From Solenopsis invicta (lineage: Eukaryota > Arthropoda > Insecta > Hymenoptera > Formicidae), in NCBI RefSeq assembly GCF_016802725.1, contig NC_052665.1:434001-498000 (forward strand): 64,000 bases of DNA, read 5' to 3'. The position numbers and the translations under genes are program-made. Numbering within the stretch: position 1 is the stretch's first letter; each line of letters opens with the position of its first letter. This document shows, piece by piece, positions 61,037-64,000 of the stretch. A model generated the notes under the pieces. That model was not told where the DNA came from. It worked only from the letters and a program-made list of their open reading frames with translations, and did not search any database.

Positions 61037-63166
61037 CTATAGGCAATTTAATTTCACGGGTTTCATCATTTATGATATCGTTATCAAAGATAATAATTTC
61101 ATTGAAACTTTTTTGTTTTACTTTAGATAAAATTTCAACGAGTTATAATCAAGTTATTATAGAATAAAATTTTCTTTTGAAATTTCAAAAGCCTGCTCGT
61201 CGTGACGTTGGGGAAGAAATATAAATCGTTGCACGCGCGATCACTTTCGAGATAAATTAATGGATCGTGGTAGACATAAAAGACCATCTAATGATGATAC
61301 AATAGTCAACGATACATTATTTTTAACTACTTGGCTTGGTGTTTTTGGCCAATTGTTGGGCTATTTTTGATCCTCGAAAATACCTTACAAGTACCAAAAT
61401 GGCAAAATATCAAGATGAAAAATGAACACGATGAACCAAGCGAACTTGTATCGTAATAACGATAAACGATCACTCGAACCATTTTATTTGTTACATATCA
61501 TTGATGTTGTCTATTCTCAAGAGTGCTATCAACATTTCTATCAGCGACTTGAATAAACATCTCGAATATCCTTAAATTCTCCGTGATGTGGACGCAACTT
61601 TTACATTCATGCTTGAGAGTAAACTATTTGAAAAAACTGGCCCAACATTTTTTTGCTCAATATTCTTTAATTTTCTTGTCTCTTGAAGCTACTGAGAAAT
61701 TATTGCTTGCAAAATGCAATATTCAATATACCTATTACACACGATTCCCTTATATGCAATTTGAAATGAATAAAATGCATTTTGTTTCTCTCATTGCTCT
61801 TTTCAATGTACAATAACATTGCTGTAACGCGCGACATTGTAGCATTCTCAATTCCGTGATATTCCCATTGCAATATCAATGGCAGAAGGACGTTGTGACA
61901 TTAGGAACATTTGACGATGAAAAGGTCGCTGTCGTTTGAGCACGCGGCCGATTCTCGATGCTTTTCTCGTCTCGTCTCCTCGCTCCCCGGCCTATACCGC
62001 GCGCGTATGTACATATGTACATACATATATATATATATTGTACATAACATACCTTTGCGTGGATCTCGGTTTTGCTTCCCTTTGATCGAATTACGTCTAT
62101 CTTGAATTTCAGTTTGAACTGTCGGAATCACTCCCATGGTGTCGGTTATAACGCCAGCACGGTTGCCGCCGCCACGCAAGACAACAAGGTTTACATGTCC
62201 GAGGGCGAAGTGAGATTACCGCTCAACAGAGATTATCGACAAAATCTTTTTGGTAATAACGCGTGGACCTTTAGTAACTACGGCACGACGCGATGTGTCG
62301 CATGTGACTGTCATTCGAGATTGTCATCGAGTGGAGAAAATACATTTTTATGTCACGGAAATCACGGCGAGCAATGTATCGATGCCAACACTGGTCTCGC
62401 CGGTCTCGCTCTCGCTCTCACTGTACATGCTGTCCTGGAAGGGCTTGCGATAGGTTTGCAAACGAAAATTTCCGAGGTAGGTACATAGACACGTTCGTTA
62501 TTATCCACTGGAATAATAATAAATAGACAAGACAGTAATGAGACAAGAGAAATAAATTGGAGTTGTGAAGGATTGTAGAGAATACCGACTACAAGTCCAA
62601 GTGTATTGCGACAACGAGATTGTTTGTTCAATTTGCCTAATATTTTTATTATAAATATGTGTAAATTTAATTATGAAAAGAGAGAGGGGGGAGGAGGGGG
62701 GGAAGGCGGGACAGAAATTATACGTACTATTTTTATCTTTGCATTACGCGTATATTGTATTTATGAAACAAACCAAAACGCGGATAAAGATATATTATTA
62801 TACGTATATAAGGTGCTTTACTTGTGTAAGTCACTCAATTACGGGACATCATTGCACTTGTGTCACAATCTCAATTTTGTCGTCATAGATTTCCTAATCG
62901 ATTTTGTATGCATTATTACGTAAATACGTTTTTTTTTTTTTTTTAAGGTGTTGTTACTAACTGGAGCGGTAGCATCACATAAATTTGTCGTCGGCTTCTG
63001 TTTGGGACTGGAATTAGCGGGAGTTAGTAAATCTATCCCTAGATTAGTATTTGCAATTTTTCTATTTGCCATTGGATCCGTCATCGGAATCGGCATCGGC
63101 ATGCTAACGTTTCAGGTAAGCAAGAAAAGAGAAACAAGTCTCTCGACAAATCAAGTTATTGAAATG

Positions 63167-63213
<47 letters not shown>

Positions 63214-63490
63214 CGCGCGCGCACAATAGCGTCAACTTGGAGGAACATCCAACTCTAATATCCGTTTCAAATATGCATAGGCTGATACAGAATGGTCCAA
63301 GCTGGTGTTGCCGATTTTGCAAGGTCTGGCAGGCGGAACTTTATTGTACGTTACCGTAAGCGAAGTTCTCCCGAGAGAGAGGACGAGATGGCATAAAAGT
63401 TCGCGCAAATTCGCAGGCATTTTACAATTTCTATCGGTAGTCGTTGGATTTGTCCTTATCTTTCTTCTTAATAAGTACGTGAGCGAATGA
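60238..63490 (+). CDS. ZIP-family zinc transporter (SLC39A1/2/3-like)
   Basis: Four exons (60238-60614, 62113-62476, 62948-63115, 63281-63490) give 372 residues. Eight hydrophobic segments are visible: three before residue about 100, then a long loop with His/Cys-rich stretches (NCRNHSHG, CDCHSR, CHGNHGEQC), and five after. Segment 4 carries the metal-site motif HAVLEGLAIGLQ and segment 5 HKFVVGFCLGLEL, the paired His/Glu motifs that form the ZIP binuclear zinc site. The protein should import zinc into the cytosol across the plasma membrane or from vesicles. The cysteine- and histidine-rich loop fits zinc sensing. The ATG at 60238 opens the frame. The third intron ends in a GT microsatellite region. 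Which Drosophila Zip it matches cannot be settled by eye. Confidence 0.9.
61002..61032. repeat. (TC)n microsatellite
   Basis: About 15 TC units in the first intron of the ZIP gene. Confidence 0.9.
63168..63211. repeat. (GT)n microsatellite
   Basis: More than 20 GT units followed by a short CG run, in the last intron of the ZIP gene, about 70 bp before the final exon. Confidence 0.95.
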
Positions 63491-64000
63491 ATCAATTGCA
63501 ATGTTGTTATATTCCAACATTATTTAGGCAAAAATTGAATCACAGACTTATTTGAAAACCGAGTTGCTTCGCGTGAACACGGTCGAGTATATACATGCGA
63601 CTGCATGTATATACTCTCATGTAAAACTGCGTGACGAATACCGAATAAGTGTAATGTTGCATCGGAGCAATGGATATGCCATCATAATTAAGATTTGACA
63701 TTTCTCTTCAAGTACTTGATAATACAAAAACAATGTAAAGAATCTTCTATTTGCGACTCAATTCTTTAAGCGATACTAGTAATTTAATATTTTAATAGAT
63801 AATTAATTCTCCATTGATATAAACAATATATAATTTTATTTGTACTTTGTTGATTTAGATGTAACAAAATTAAAATTGTGTGATCAAAATATTATAAATG
63901 TCTCTTTAAATGCATTGATAATAACCTTTTTTGTATTTTTAAGTATTGTGTGTATAACTAATAAATAAAATCCCACAAAAAATTATTAAAAATAAAAAAT
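63491..64000. other. ZIP gene 3' region
   Basis: AT-rich probable 3' UTR. It contains a small hairpin (TATATACATGCGACTGCATGTATATA, about 63588-63613) and AATAAA near 63961. No other gene was recognised. Confidence 0.5.

Noticed and set aside
61901..62179. 92-codon minus-strand frame within the ZIP gene
   Set aside because: It overlaps the second ZIP exon in antisense and has no domain.

Overview
The window reads as insect nuclear DNA. It is AT-rich, with many short GT-AG introns, CpG-rich patches at some gene starts, and insect forms of Duox, eas (ethanolamine kinase), Lobe/PRAS40 and the fuseless family. The dense scatter of small inverted-repeat transposons and the two-peak base composition suggest a hymenopteran, most likely an ant. 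That placement is inferred, not proven.

Layout, left to right. 1-9510, minus strand: two 5' modules of a fuseless-type multi-pass membrane protein (9510-6095 and 1645-1034); the second half of the protein is not in the window. 12596-13945, minus: a STARD10-like START-domain lipid-transfer protein. 15411-16247, plus: SDHAF2, the complex II flavinylation factor. 17000-22843, minus: the Bloom helicase, complete in 14 exons. 24773-26996, plus: ethanolamine kinase. 28318-32438, plus: a Lobe/PRAS40 mTORC1 regulator with an extra cysteine-rich N-terminus. 34547-36589, minus: eIF3m, with a GC-AG intron. 38472-48208, minus: dual oxidase. Nested in one Duox intron on the opposite strand is an intact, intronless pyruvate dehydrogenase E1-beta gene (45315-46406). 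49469-50965, plus: PIG-V, intronless here. 51351-56658, minus: the RNA helicase DHX34. 60238-63490, plus: a ZIP zinc transporter.

The multi-exon models were built by hand from homology, splice sites and phase. Exon lengths sum to whole codons in every complete model. Most genes are unrelated housekeeping neighbours. The clear structural relationships are the Pdhb retrogene filling a Duox intron, and the two fuseless modules that end at the same protein position and in the same phase.

Gaps and introns hold many non-autonomous elements: a palindrome made of two Tc1/mariner 3' halves (57787-59322), a long-TIR mariner derivative (33914-34433), a nested palindrome with a datable insertion (36832-37786), a TTAA-flanked element in a Lobe intron (30168-30858), two families ending in CACCCTG (11039-11343, 47198-47774) and several 75-170 bp hairpin MITEs. 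No rRNA, tRNA or CRISPR array was recognised.
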